Positions 52,710 through 62,110 of a DNA stretch of 64,000 nucleotides are shown here, one piece after another. Made by a program: the position numbers and the translations under genes. This stretch comes from Chloroflexota bacterium. GTDB lineage: Bacteria > Chloroflexota > Anaerolineae > Anaerolineales > Villigracilaceae. The DNA lies in the NCBI GenBank assembly GCA_021787595.1, contig JAJYLQ010000010.1:1-64000 (forward strand), written 5' to 3'. The number at the start of each line of letters is the position of its first letter. The first letter of the stretch is position 1. The notes beneath the pieces were generated by a model. That model searched no databases. It had not been told where the DNA came from and was given only the letters and a program-made list of their open reading frames with translations.

Positions 52710-53752
52710 GGTTGACTAGGAACAGATGTATTTGTAACTTCGGGGGTTGCATACGGAATAAGATATGTGTTTTCACTCTTTGGGATGATATACAAACCGG
52801 GATGATAGCTGAAATTCTGCAAATCAACCTTATCCCATTTGATGAATATATAGCTGTCACTATTTTCTCCCAAATCACCAAACGGTCCACTAATACAGCC
52901 TGAACTATCACAAGTCTGAGTAATTGTTCTAGGAAGCTGGATACTATGTGAGGTAACCAATAAAACAGGATGTATATCCCACGATCCACTGCCATAAACC
53001 ATTTTACCAATCTTTGCATTTTCTAGACCTAGATAACCAGAGAGTAGAGCTGAACTAAATAAGATCACCAGAATAATAAGTGAGTTCCTAAAAAACGCAT
53101 CGTTAATCCGATAATTATCTGGTAGTCCTCCAATGACATAAATAGCCCTAACTCTTGGTGGAAGTAGTTTAATTACATCTATTAGCCCTCGGAATCCGAG
53201 AATGCTAGAAAACAGGAATACCAAAAGAGCCAGAGGAATTACATCTGGCAAGTAATCAGATGTTTTTGTTCCAAGGAAAAGCAGAAAAACGACTGTCAGC
53301 ACAACAAAGGTCAAAAATACATAGGGCGTTGTACTCTCTAATAATTCTTGAATGGAGAATAAATCATGAAGCGTCATATTTGTTCTTAGCGATGTCTGTA
53401 ATCTAATAAATATTGCAACGCAATAAATACTCAGAATAATCGCCAATATTATTAGAAGGGATGGAATGCTCTGCGCGATAATTTCGTATATTGGGAGTTG
53501 AATTTTATTCATACTTATCCCATAGAAACCATACCAAGTTACATCATAAATCCAACCAATCCAAAAAAATATAGCAACTCCAAGCAATGTTACTGCTGCC
53601 GACGAAAACCCAAGCACATCCCAATTGATCTCCCGCGGCTTGACAGGTTCAACTGGTCGTTGTATCTCACTAGCAGGTTTCGGTTCTTCAGGTTTCTTAG
53701 TCATACGCTTTCTCGGCGTAGACTTCGCTCTTACTGATTTCTTTTCAGCCAT
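52706..53752 (-). CDS. membrane protein of unknown function
   Basis: 348 residues. A basic N-terminus (KSVRAKSTPRKRMTKKPEEP) precedes about six hydrophobic helices (near 50-70, 90-112, 138-160, 165-185, 225-245) and an extracytoplasmic C-terminal domain of about 100 residues with a Cys pair (TCDSSGCISG). No family is recognised. It follows a linker ORF and precedes the protease gene. It could be the membrane effector or anchor for the protease, an inference from order only. Confidence 0.7.
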   Translation of the reverse strand: MAEKKSVRAKSTPRKRMTKKPEEPKPASEIQRPVEPVKPREINWDVLGFSSAAVTLLGVAIFFWIGWIYDVTWYGFYGISMNKIQLPIYEIIAQSIPSLLIILAIILSIYCVAIFIRLQTSLRTNMTLHDLFSIQELLESTTPYVFLTFVVLTVVFLLFLGTKTSDYLPDVIPLALLVFLFSSILGFRGLIDVIKLLPPRVRAIYVIGGLPDNYRINDAFFRNSLIILVILFSSALLSGYLGLENAKIGKMVYGSGSWDIHPVLLVTSHSIQLPRTITQTCDSSGCISGPFGDLGENSDSYIFIKWDKVDLQNFSYHPGLYIIPKSENTYLIPYATPEVTNTSVPSQP

Positions 53753-53764
53753 AGACTTTCCTCC

Positions 53765-53935
53765 TCACGCCCTTCCTTCAAACGCCTCGCGCAACAGTGA
53801 CGCGGGCGGACGGCTGATTTCGGTGCAATTGGAACGGAGCAGAATATCGCAAATACTCCAGACGTATGAATCAAGACTGGCTTGCGTAGTGAAATTTCTT
53901 ATACTGTCACCGTTTGAGTTATTCAATTTCGCCAT
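53765..53935 (-). CDS. linker mini-ORF: HsdM head fused to HsdS tail
   Basis: 56 residues. MAKLNNSNGDSIRNFTTQAS and LDSYVWSICDILLRSNC copy the HsdM start; EISRPPASLLREAFEG copies the HsdS end. The junction after TCCAATTGCACC is identical in place to the copy at 49810. It starts 15 bp after the pentapeptide gene, and its stop region (TGAGGAGGAAAG) serves as the ribosome site of the membrane protein gene. Confidence 0.75.
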   Translation of the reverse strand: MAKLNNSNGDSIRNFTTQASLDSYVWSICDILLRSNCTEISRPPASLLREAFEGRA

Positions 53936-53950
53936 AGGTTAAAGTATATC

Positions 53951-55318
53951 TTATGAACGTCGAATACGATTACCTGCTACAAATCCCAAGAGACCTACTA
54001 AAAAAATCCCACTAATTGAGAATAAACCAGAAGCCAACTTTACAGCATCATTAGCTGGTTGCAAGCCCGAAAAATTGGTTATGCTTAATCCGCTTAAACT
54101 GTAAAGCAAATAAAGGCGATAACTGAACCAAAACCTATTCCATGAAGATAATAAGGCAAAGTAATCCCGTTCAAGACTGTTGTCCCATATGAACCCACCT
54201 AGTACCGAGAAAAGAATTGGTTCAATGAAAAAAAGCAGGATAACTAACCATCCAATTACTCGCCAGACGCTTTCTCCGTAGTCGCATAGAATTTCAACCA
54301 TCGTATCACCTATCGCATTGCGGCAATTTAGCCCTGCCTTCCCCCATTTTCGTTGCTTGAATGCTGCTCGTCCCTCATCCAAAGATTCAAGTTTTCTCAT
54401 CCGCCGTTCTTTACGATATGCCCAGCTAGCAGAGTCATAATCACCCAAATCATCAAAGTTTTGCTTCAGGTTCCGATAAGCTTCTCGCGCATTTTTATAA
54501 TCTTTATCATCCTCTTCGGCAACTCGACCACCCAAGAGCTCTCGCTTAATTCTTGTTCCATCCAGCCAAGCATCAGTAAAATGAACATTAACTAAGCTGA
54601 CAACAGATGAAAGATCAACATTTTGAAGCTTTGCTCCTTGTAAGTTAACACCCTGCAGGTTAGCTTTTCCAAGGTACGCACCTGCCAGGTTAGCCCAACT
54701 AAGGTTTGCTTTTTGCAGGTTAGCGTCATCAAATCTGGCATTTTGTAGATTGGCACCTACAAGGGAGGCGTCTTGCAAATTTGCCCCGGAAAGATCCGCA
54801 TCTTGAAGGTCGCTTAGATAAAGCTCTGCCCCCATTAGATTAATATTCCAGAGAACGGCTTTTCGGAGATTTACCTTATAAAGATACGCACCTTGGAGAT
54901 TAGCGGATGTTAATCTAACCTCTTCAAGTGTAGCGCCACCAAGAATTGCACCTCTCAAATCAGCTTCATCAAGATCCAGAAGATTGCCATCCCACAATCG
55001 CGGAAACTTAGATTCCCACTTTAACCTATAAGCCAACAAATTAGTTGGACTGAGATCAATTTGGGCTAGCCTGGCACAATAATCATCGCCCCGATCAGGT
55101 AAGATCAGCAAGTGTTCTGGATGATCTTCCATCAATTCAAAAAGCATAGAAATCTTATCCTCTGGTTCTGCGTTTTCTAACCGATCATAAATCTCTCGCC
55201 AACTTGTGTCTGCTGGATCGTGCCAGTGGCAATAATCGCGTCCGAACCCTGCATTCTTCGGGCAAGGTCTGGCTGCGCCACGCCTGTTATCAGGAATTAT
55301 ATATTTACATCTTGGCAT
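53951..55318 (-). CDS. pentapeptide-repeat protein with C-terminal membrane helices
   Basis: 455 residues. An N-terminal Cys/His cluster (MPRCKYI, CPKNAGFGRDYCHWHD) may bind zinc. About 28 tandem A(N/D)LxX pentapeptides lie near residues 115-235, forming a right-handed quadrilateral helix. A charged helical region (EAYRNLKQNFDDLGDYDSAS) and two or three membrane helices (about 350-380, 415-450) follow. Similar proteins occur in defence islands with unknown roles. It directly follows hsdS (27 bp). Confidence 0.85.
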   Translation of the reverse strand: MPRCKYIIPDNRRGAARPCPKNAGFGRDYCHWHDPADTSWREIYDRLENAEPEDKISMLFELMEDHPEHLLILPDRGDDYCARLAQIDLSPTNLLAYRLKWESKFPRLWDGNLLDLDEADLRGAILGGATLEEVRLTSANLQGAYLYKVNLRKAVLWNINLMGAELYLSDLQDADLSGANLQDASLVGANLQNARFDDANLQKANLSWANLAGAYLGKANLQGVNLQGAKLQNVDLSSVVSLVNVHFTDAWLDGTRIKRELLGGRVAEEDDKDYKNAREAYRNLKQNFDDLGDYDSASWAYRKERRMRKLESLDEGRAAFKQRKWGKAGLNCRNAIGDTMVEILCDYGESVWRVIGWLVILLFFIEPILFSVLGGFIWDNSLERDYFALLSSWNRFWFSYRLYLLYSLSGLSITNFSGLQPANDAVKLASGLFSISGIFLVGLLGFVAGNRIRRS

Positions 55319-55345
55319 CTTATAATTCTTCTTCTCCTGCTCTGA

Positions 55346-56515
55346 CTATCCTTCAAACGCCTTCCGTAACAGCGACGTGGGCAGACGGTTGATTTCGGCG
55401 AGTTGTGATTCAAGCATCTCTGTAACTCTTGCTGTTTCGGCAAGTTTGCTTTTTATTTCGTTCGCAATTCTTTCTTGGTCTTCTAAACTTGGCACAGGAA
55501 TATTCAACGCCTTAATGCTCTTGATAACCATGTGCTTCAAGCCCATGCCAGCACCCAATTCTTCAACTTGAGCCAAAACTTGCGGACTTTCTAGTGCATA
55601 GGCAACGAAAAATGGATTCAACTTGTCGCGCATAAGTTTTATCACGGCAACGCTGACAAAGAAACTGAAATCCAAATCCGTATTAACGACACAGGGAATT
55701 CCCAACGTTCCATCTTTTGTGTAAAGAATATCACCCTTTTCTGCTTTCACTCTTTTGCAAAATTCTTTATGAACTTCAATGGATATATAACTCACATTAG
55801 TCAAATCAATTTTTCGATTGACTATATTTCTAACCGTAATAAAAGGAATGCCCTCTGTTTTGTACTTGGGTGTCACATGAGGACCATCCGTAATTTGAGT
55901 TGAAAGGTTGCCAAGTTTTTCAATTTTCCATTTCGTTGTTTCATTGCCAGTGAATATTTCCCTCAAATACGCGGACGGCAATTGCCGCGCGGCTTGCAAT
56001 TGTTCTTCCGCCGCTTTGCGCGCCGACTCGACCGCGGCGAGTTGTTCGTTCAGCCGACTTGCAATCCGCCGCTGTTTTTCCAGTGAAGGGAGCGGAATTT
56101 TGATTGCTAAGAATTCAGGTCGTGTTATATGCTTCATGGTTGCGCCATGTACTTGTGACCTGATTTCATCCATTGTCTCACGAACTGCATAATATAAATA
56201 TTCACGTGTAATAAGTTGATTGTTTTCAACAACTTTGAAAATGTGTTGATTCAATATTGCTTTGTCTCCCCGCCAAATATAAGCATCAAGGGATGCCGAC
56301 CATGAAATTAACAAATCACCATTCTCAACCAAATACTTTTTGTCAAAATCCCCTTGATAATAGTTGAAATATGCATCAATTGAAGTCAAGTTTTGAATCC
56401 GAATAATCGGTAAACCTGACGTTTTCCAGTCGATGGGTTTAAAAGCCATACCATTGATGTATTCAGCAACATCACCTAACTTTGCCAGCTTCCAACCAAG
56501 AGGTAGAGAATTCAT
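55346..56515 (-). CDS. hsdS: type I restriction specificity subunit, HsdS
   Basis: 389 residues with two target-recognition domains (about 1-150 and 195-345), each followed by a coiled helix: QLAAVESARKAAEEQLQAAR and KLAETARVTEMLESQLAEI. The first domain ends PSAYLREIFTG and the second PTSLLRKAFEG, the usual half-repeat ends. It determines the bipartite DNA target. The C-terminal end is the source of the tail copies at 49810, 51703, 52620 and 53765. Confidence 0.93.
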   Translation of the reverse strand: MNSLPLGWKLAKLGDVAEYINGMAFKPIDWKTSGLPIIRIQNLTSIDAYFNYYQGDFDKKYLVENGDLLISWSASLDAYIWRGDKAILNQHIFKVVENNQLITREYLYYAVRETMDEIRSQVHGATMKHITRPEFLAIKIPLPSLEKQRRIASRLNEQLAAVESARKAAEEQLQAARQLPSAYLREIFTGNETTKWKIEKLGNLSTQITDGPHVTPKYKTEGIPFITVRNIVNRKIDLTNVSYISIEVHKEFCKRVKAEKGDILYTKDGTLGIPCVVNTDLDFSFFVSVAVIKLMRDKLNPFFVAYALESPQVLAQVEELGAGMGLKHMVIKSIKALNIPVPSLEDQERIANEIKSKLAETARVTEMLESQLAEINRLPTSLLRKAFEG

Positions 56516-56533
56516 GATTTATATTTTATCCTT

Positions 56534-56911
56534 TCATGAATTCCTCTTAGATTTTGCGCTACCATGACCGTAATGATCAGTTAGCTTCTCTTTGGTTTCA
56601 TGAATTACTTCACCAGTCCTTGGATCTATGACACTCTCCTCGTACCAATTGTTTTCTCTGTCAATCAACCTACTCTTTTTAACCATTCGATTGACTTTGA
56701 TATATCTTTCGTGACCAAATATCAATTCAAATATTTGTTTTCCTGCTCTAATGCCAATCATTTTCCACCGCATATAAATAGAGATTTTGATATTTACATT
56801 GGCATTGACTACTTTCGACTTTGAGCCGCACTGTGGACAGACACTGCCATCTTCGTTCGAATCAAATTGTGCACCACAATCTTTGCATACAGGCATGTCA
56901 TTAGCCAGCAT
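56534..56911 (-). CDS. zinc-ribbon protein between hsdR and hsdS
   Basis: 125 residues from the ATG at 56911 after AAGGATGAG. CKDC and CPQC form an N-terminal zinc ribbon; the remainder is basic and includes IDPRTGEVIHETKEKLTDHY. It lies 16 bp after hsdR and 18 bp before hsdS, so it belongs to the same operon. The role is unknown; such small proteins may modulate restriction. Confidence 0.7.
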   Translation of the reverse strand: MLANDMPVCKDCGAQFDSNEDGSVCPQCGSKSKVVNANVNIKISIYMRWKMIGIRAGKQIFELIFGHERYIKVNRMVKKSRLIDRENNWYEESVIDPRTGEVIHETKEKLTDHYGHGSAKSKRNS

Positions 56912-56927
56912 TTGCACTCATCCTTGC

Positions 56928-59300
56928 TTATGCCGCGAACAACCGTACTTTTGTCTCGCGCAAAATATCAGCAGGGCGACCCATCGCGCGCAACGAATCC
57001 AGTCCGCCGGCTTTTGTCACTTCAGGCGTTTCAAAGATATGCGGGTTCTCCAGGCCATCCGTGCCGGCGCGCGCAAATTGCGATGCTAGCGCCAGCAACG
57101 CTTTCGAGGCGGCTTTGGGCAATGTATTCAGCCAAGCCGTGTGCTTGTACGTAAAGGCTTCGGCGCGCTCCATGCGCTTCTTGGGTGAAAGCCCATAGCC
57201 CAACTCCGCCAGCACATCATACAGATCGTACTCGCCCATCTCATCCAGCGAACGCACCAACAACGCCGAACGCACACCATCGGGTAACGCTTGCAACATC
57301 TCGGCGCGTTCCGGCGGGTTGATCCAATGCGAACGGAACGACTCCAACGTAGGTGCCTGCTCGATCAAGCGCGATGCCAATTGCTCTTTATATTCTTCCA
57401 CTGTAACGGGCATGGCTTTGCCGTCCACCATTGTCAGGATGGAATGACCGGCAGGTGTGACCGTTACATCGAATCCTTCGACCTCGATGGCTGGCTTTTC
57501 GGGAGGCAGATCACCGGTCGGTTCGGACTTCAAGCTGGCGCGCGTCAAAAAAGCTTTGCCAAACAATCGAGTTGCGTTTGTGTAATCGAAGACACGGAAC
57601 ATCAGCTTGCCACTCGGCGGGTGCAGGCGCGTGCCGCGTCCTACCATTTGATAGAACGCAATGGATGAGCGCACATACTTGAAGAAAACCACATTGTGGA
57701 CAATAGGCACATCCACACCCGTGGTCAATAAGTCCACGGTGCAAGCAATGAAATATCTCTGCGAACTGCCTCGTAAGTCCGGCAGTTGGTCGTTGCCCGA
57801 TGATTTCGCTGTGCATTTGAAAGCAAAATGATTATCCGCGTTTGGATTTAATCCTTTTGCTTTGCGCCAATCTGCATAGAGATTATTCAACTCAATTGCG
57901 ACGCGATCGGCGTGGTCATCGGTGGCGCAAAAGATAATCGACTTTTGTTCGGGTCTCCCCGATGCCACCAATAAATCGAACAAATCCTTGCACATAGCTT
58001 TGACGCGATCCGGCAATAATAAGCGACCTTCAAAGCTGGCGGCTTCATATTTGGGTTGCGGTACTTCCGCAACGTTCATTGATCTGCCTGTGATTGCATC
58101 GCGAATCTCTTTATCTTTCATGTCATCGCGCTGCACGCCGGTTTCTTGTTCGCTCTTAGGCTTGTCATCCAAAAAGATGTTGCGCTGGATCACTTCACAC
58201 GCCGCGAGATAGCCGTCTTCCATGCCCTGTGCCATGTCGTATTCATAAACAGGTTCGCCGAAATATTTGAGATTATCCCCGGTGATCTGTTTATCTTCGG
58301 GGGTTGCATCCAAGCCGGTGAGTTGTCGCGGCGTCGCTGTCAAACCTACTTGGATTGCATTCGGGTTGCGCGTCAGCACCTGACTCCACTTGCCCCACGC
58401 CGAACGATGGCACTCGTCAATGATGATGTGACTGAAAGAGTTTTCAGGATAATGTTCTGTCAGAAAACTTGGATCAGATTCTTCGCTATCCACGCCCAAA
58501 GTTTGATACGTGGTAATGTGGATGCGCGCGTTCTTGGCATTATTCGTTCCATCCGCTTTTCGATAAACTTCCGCCGCGTCCGCGCCAAAGACATTTTGAA
58601 ATGCGGCGAGTCCCTGCCCGCGCAATTCATCGCGGTCACAAATAAATAAGGCACGTCGTAATTGTCCCGCGTCCGCAATCCGCTTGAGTAAATGCACAGC
58701 GATAAATGTTTTACCCGACCCTGTCGCCAACGAAAGCAAGGCACGCTTTTCACCTTTGGCAATTCTTTCGAGCACCGCGCGAATTGCCGCATCCTGATAA
58801 TAACGCCGCGTCGCCTCCCCGCCTTGATATTTGACCAGCAATGGCTTTGCCGCTTGCGACTCCAGCGAGAATCCCATTCCAGACTCATATGCGGCGCGCA
58901 ACTCTGCTGGTTTTGGAATCTCCGCCATCGGTCGCGGTTTCAACGTTTTCCCTGTGATGCGATCATACAAAACGAACTGATGCCCGTTCGTGGCGATCAC
59001 AAATGGAACATTCAAGCGCTTGGATTCAGCGTATAGCTTTGCTTGTTCCAACCCATGACCGGGCGGCAAATTATCGGCTTTGGCTTCGATCAATGCCACC
59101 GCAACGGGCTGAGCTTCTGATGTTACTTTGACGCGCAACGTGTAATCTGTGCGTCCCTGAGAACGCTTACGCGGCTTGCCGTCAATGATCTCTACCGCGC
59201 CGGCAGTCTCCTCGCGGCGAATCAAATCCTCTGTCCAGCCGCGAGCATGGAGCGCAGGATCAATCAGTTTGGCGCGAGTATCGGATTCGGAAAGGGACAT
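56928..59300 (-). CDS. hsdR: type I restriction endonuclease subunit, HsdR
   Basis: 790 residues. The N-terminal nuclease has the PD-(D/E)XK core RTDYTL...VALIEAKAD. The SF2 translocase has motif I LATGSGKT, II DECH, III GLTATP and VI QMVGRGTR. A C-terminal helical part binds the methylase complex. It should translocate and cut DNA lacking the host methylation. It is first in the locus. Confidence 0.94.
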   Translation of the reverse strand: MSLSESDTRAKLIDPALHARGWTEDLIRREETAGAVEIIDGKPRKRSQGRTDYTLRVKVTSEAQPVAVALIEAKADNLPPGHGLEQAKLYAESKRLNVPFVIATNGHQFVLYDRITGKTLKPRPMAEIPKPAELRAAYESGMGFSLESQAAKPLLVKYQGGEATRRYYQDAAIRAVLERIAKGEKRALLSLATGSGKTFIAVHLLKRIADAGQLRRALFICDRDELRGQGLAAFQNVFGADAAEVYRKADGTNNAKNARIHITTYQTLGVDSEESDPSFLTEHYPENSFSHIIIDECHRSAWGKWSQVLTRNPNAIQVGLTATPRQLTGLDATPEDKQITGDNLKYFGEPVYEYDMAQGMEDGYLAACEVIQRNIFLDDKPKSEQETGVQRDDMKDKEIRDAITGRSMNVAEVPQPKYEAASFEGRLLLPDRVKAMCKDLFDLLVASGRPEQKSIIFCATDDHADRVAIELNNLYADWRKAKGLNPNADNHFAFKCTAKSSGNDQLPDLRGSSQRYFIACTVDLLTTGVDVPIVHNVVFFKYVRSSIAFYQMVGRGTRLHPPSGKLMFRVFDYTNATRLFGKAFLTRASLKSEPTGDLPPEKPAIEVEGFDVTVTPAGHSILTMVDGKAMPVTVEEYKEQLASRLIEQAPTLESFRSHWINPPERAEMLQALPDGVRSALLVRSLDEMGEYDLYDVLAELGYGLSPKKRMERAEAFTYKHTAWLNTLPKAASKALLALASQFARAGTDGLENPHIFETPEVTKAGGLDSLRAMGRPADILRETKVRLFAA

Positions 59301-59376
59301 GGGTACATCCCCATAAGGAATAGGCTAAGTATACAACACAGTAGAAACTACTGCAATTTTGTAACTTATAAAGACC

Positions 59377-59397
59377 CCCTAGCAGGTCTGCCTAGGG
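59377..59397. terminator. hairpin between the phosphorylase operon and hsdR
   Basis: CCCTAGCAG and CTGCCTAGGG pair with a one-base bulge and a 2-nt loop. It follows the last gene of the upstream minus-strand operon by about 20 bp; on the minus strand it is followed by GGTCTTTATAAG. It could also be an operator of hsdR. Confidence 0.45.
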
Positions 59398-59418
59398 TTT
59401 ACGCGCATATCATAAGAA

Positions 59419-59901
59419 TTATTTTAGCAACGCCTGACTTGCGGGCTCAACTTTTTCGCCTGTTTCCATAATTGCTTCAAGGTTTCTCAGAATCTGGCGA
59501 TGGAGATGCTCTGTTTCACGTGACGAATCCAAGCACACTTCTCTATAAGTGCGTAATAAAAGTAGAAGCTTATAAGATACCTCGTCAAGGTAATGTAATG
59601 AAAACAAAATTGAGTATCGACTTGATATTACTGGTTCTGGCAAGTATTGAGAAGCGTCTAGCAAGCTATTGAAAAGTTGTATTGATTTTTGAAGCCTCTC
59701 AATAGTTTCCAATGCTGTATCACAGTCTGAGGGCAATAGACTTCGTGGATCATTCAGAACGCGACGAATATTTTCAACATCTTGGTATGCCAAACAGAAT
59801 TTATTAAGATGTGCGTTTGCAGTTTGCCGAAAGTTTCCAATAGACATCTGTTTAGATATATTCCTAAAGGGCGAATGAAATTGATTAGTTTCTACAGACA
59901 T
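59419..59901 (-). CDS. small helical protein, shares a domain with the phosphorylase protein
   Basis: 160 residues, helical. The segment LLPSDCDTALETIERLQKSI and the later TYREVCLDSSRETEHLHRQI resemble YTSPADCDLVYDTIKML and FREVCLREDTAVKETRYRI in the C-terminal part of the phosphorylase protein at 60408. A shared domain suggests homotypic contact between effector and partner. It is the third gene of the operon. No other motif is seen. Confidence 0.65.
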   Translation of the reverse strand: MSVETNQFHSPFRNISKQMSIGNFRQTANAHLNKFCLAYQDVENIRRVLNDPRSLLPSDCDTALETIERLQKSIQLFNSLLDASQYLPEPVISSRYSILFSLHYLDEVSYKLLLLLRTYREVCLDSSRETEHLHRQILRNLEAIMETGEKVEPASQALLK

Positions 59902-59947
59902 GTGACACCACCAATTATATAGAACATTTGTTCAAATTGCAAGAGTT

Positions 59948-60400
59948 TCATGCAGGTTTTTTCCATTCGCGCGGCCAATAAATTATCACCTTGTAAAGGG
60001 TTCTCCTGAAGTTCTTCAAGGCTTGAGTTCGCCCTCTAATTGTAGCAAATATATCACCCACTTGCGGATCATCATATGATCCTTTCAAAACGCTTAGTTC
60101 TACCTGAGCATCTTCTAAGCGGCCGCTTGTAGAAATTAGTTTTAAATTGAAAGTTAATCCTATCTTGCTTAAGCCTTTGACAATTAGCCTTATATCTGTT
60201 GCAATAGCTCTTACGAATCCTTCATTTTTCGCAAGATCGTCCAAATCCTCGTCATAGAGTTGAGTATAGATTTCGCTTATTACCTCAAAATAAAGCGGTA
60301 ACAGTTCCTGATATTTACCAGAATCCAACAAAATGCCCCGAACTTTGGCTTTCTTTTGGATTCTGCTGGTATGAGTATATGGAAGCGTCACAGCCTTCAA
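59948..60400 (-). CDS. hypothetical protein in phosphorylase operon
   Basis: 150 residues, helical in the first half (YQELLPLYFEVISEIYTQLY) and beta-like later. No motif is recognised. It lies 7 bp after the phosphorylase gene and 46 bp before the small helical protein, so all three should be co-expressed. Confidence 0.6.
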   Translation of the reverse strand: MKAVTLPYTHTSRIQKKAKVRGILLDSGKYQELLPLYFEVISEIYTQLYDEDLDDLAKNEGFVRAIATDIRLIVKGLSKIGLTFNLKLISTSGRLEDAQVELSVLKGSYDDPQVGDIFATIRGRTQALKNFRRTLYKVIIYWPREWKKPA

Positions 60401-60407
60401 CCAGAAT

Positions 60408-61808
60408 CTAATTGATATTGCCCGTCATATCATTAAGCATGCTTTTGATGCGCTTGTCGAGTTCTCCGATTTTCTCCCTAATTCTATATCTGGTTTCTTT
60501 AACAGCAGTATCTTCTCTTAAACAGACTTCTCGAAATTCGCGAATATTCCGGATAATCCATTGTACATCATTTGAAATCATTCCGGCTAATAGATCATTA
60601 TTAACTTTTGGAGATTGCCACCTCGCCGGAACTTTCTGAATATTCTCAAGACTGGAGAACACCTTGAAGAGTTTTTCATCCCAGAGCATTTTTATAGTGT
60701 CATATACTAGGTCACAATCCGCAGGTGAAGTATAAGATAAATCAAAATTTTCATAAGCACTCTTTGCAAGGGATTCTGCTTCAGCTACAACTTCTGTTAT
60801 CTGGTTAATTGGCAAAACAAAGGCGGAAGCATCAACGCTTTGATAAGCTTTCGGGGATTGAATTACATTTTCATTTATGGTCATGATCTTTTTCGCAAAA
60901 CGAGAGTCTCGAGGTTTAATGACTCTGGTTTTGAGAAGGGCAAATGTAAAGGATGCTGCGGAATGACAAGCATATGTCGTCCAATCCTGATGACGCTTAA
61001 AGCCAACAATATCGCTAATCCCCCGAATAGCTAGTATAGGATATTCTCTTTCCTTTTGTCGAGCCGCCTGATATACACCTGCCAACTCCATCTCAACCGC
61101 TTGAATTTGGCGAGCCGACTTACGCCATTCAGCAATAGTGCTCGTGTTTTTTATCAAACGGTCACTTGAAGCTATTGACCCTGTGATCACCTTTGGACCT
61201 CTAGGCCGAACATTCTTTCCAAAATGTCTCATAAGAGTCCCTCGCGTGTCGCGCACCCAATCTTCATCTCCATAAAAATTGCTGGATCGCAAATGTATAG
61301 CAGGACGTTTCATTCCTATCGATTTCTTATTATTCCAATCACCAAGTTCACTATCCATAGATGGCAAAATCCCTAAGAGGTCTTTGACGGCTGGGTGCAT
61401 TGGCCCGCCCCGTACTTCATACTCGATACCGCGGTTCTCAATATCCGCTCCTACAGAGAAATCATGGAGTCTTGTAGCTACAACAACATCGCCAAGAGTA
61501 TATTCATCACTTGGTACTCCCCCAGCAATTCCAACAAGAATAAGCCAGTTTGGATTCAAATCCAAAATCATATTTCGAGCAACATTTTGTCCTTCGCCTT
61601 CGCCTTGTTCAGGGCAGCGAACAATAGCAAGTAAATTATAGTCACCCGTGATTGTTTCTATAGCACTTATAACATAACGTTGATTTCCCTCGGTTTCCGC
61701 ATACTTCGGAAATCGACGCAAAACCGAACGAAATTCATCTTCACGAATTGTAATGATCCCAAAATCAATTTTCTCTCTGATTTCCGACAAGTCTATTTTT
61801 GGAGCCAT
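60408..61808 (-). CDS. nucleoside phosphorylase-type (PNP_UDP_1) effector with helical C-terminus
   Basis: 466 residues from MAPKIDL; a GTG at 61877 is possible. Residues about 10-290 form the phosphorylase fold: LILVGIAGGVPSDEYTLGDV, the nucleoside-binding VEMELAG and the catalytic Asp in IRGISDIVG, as in MTA/SAH nucleosidases. The C-terminal 160 residues are helical and resemble the small protein at 59419. Phosphorylase domains joined to adaptor-like regions are known in bacterial and animal conflict systems. The substrate may be a nucleoside or NAD-like compound. Confidence 0.8.
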   Translation of the reverse strand: MAPKIDLSEIREKIDFGIITIREDEFRSVLRRFPKYAETEGNQRYVISAIETITGDYNLLAIVRCPEQGEGEGQNVARNMILDLNPNWLILVGIAGGVPSDEYTLGDVVVATRLHDFSVGADIENRGIEYEVRGGPMHPAVKDLLGILPSMDSELGDWNNKKSIGMKRPAIHLRSSNFYGDEDWVRDTRGTLMRHFGKNVRPRGPKVITGSIASSDRLIKNTSTIAEWRKSARQIQAVEMELAGVYQAARQKEREYPILAIRGISDIVGFKRHQDWTTYACHSAASFTFALLKTRVIKPRDSRFAKKIMTINENVIQSPKAYQSVDASAFVLPINQITEVVAEAESLAKSAYENFDLSYTSPADCDLVYDTIKMLWDEKLFKVFSSLENIQKVPARWQSPKVNNDLLAGMISNDVQWIIRNIREFREVCLREDTAVKETRYRIREKIGELDKRIKSMLNDMTGNIN

Positions 61809-62110
61809 CGCTGATTTCCGTAGAAAAGTCTTCTGATTTAGTACGCTTGAAATTTCTTTGAAGAACAAAATCACCACACACAGATAGCATAAGTATACTC
61901 ACTCTCGCCACGGGGCGCAATTTTTAGAATAGGCAAGTGCTGAGAAGCCAAACAAGTTTTTCACCACTTGATTTTAGAATATTTGTTCTGCTACAATCTC
62001 TTCAAGAATGTCTATATGGCAAAGATTGTTATACCTGATAAACAAGCGTCCACCACGCTCCCCGTACTTATGAAATCAGTGAGAGTTTACAAATAAGCAT
62101 TTCCACCTCA
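61809..62110. other. intergenic region
   Basis: Contains the promoter of the phosphorylase operon and scattered short frames, such as MAKIVIPDKQASTTLPVLMK near 62018, that lack a convincing ribosome site. Confidence 0.4.

Noticed and set aside
59472-59672. Plus-strand 66-codon frame opposite the 160-residue helical protein
   Set aside because: The minus-strand gene continues an operon and shares a domain with the phosphorylase protein.
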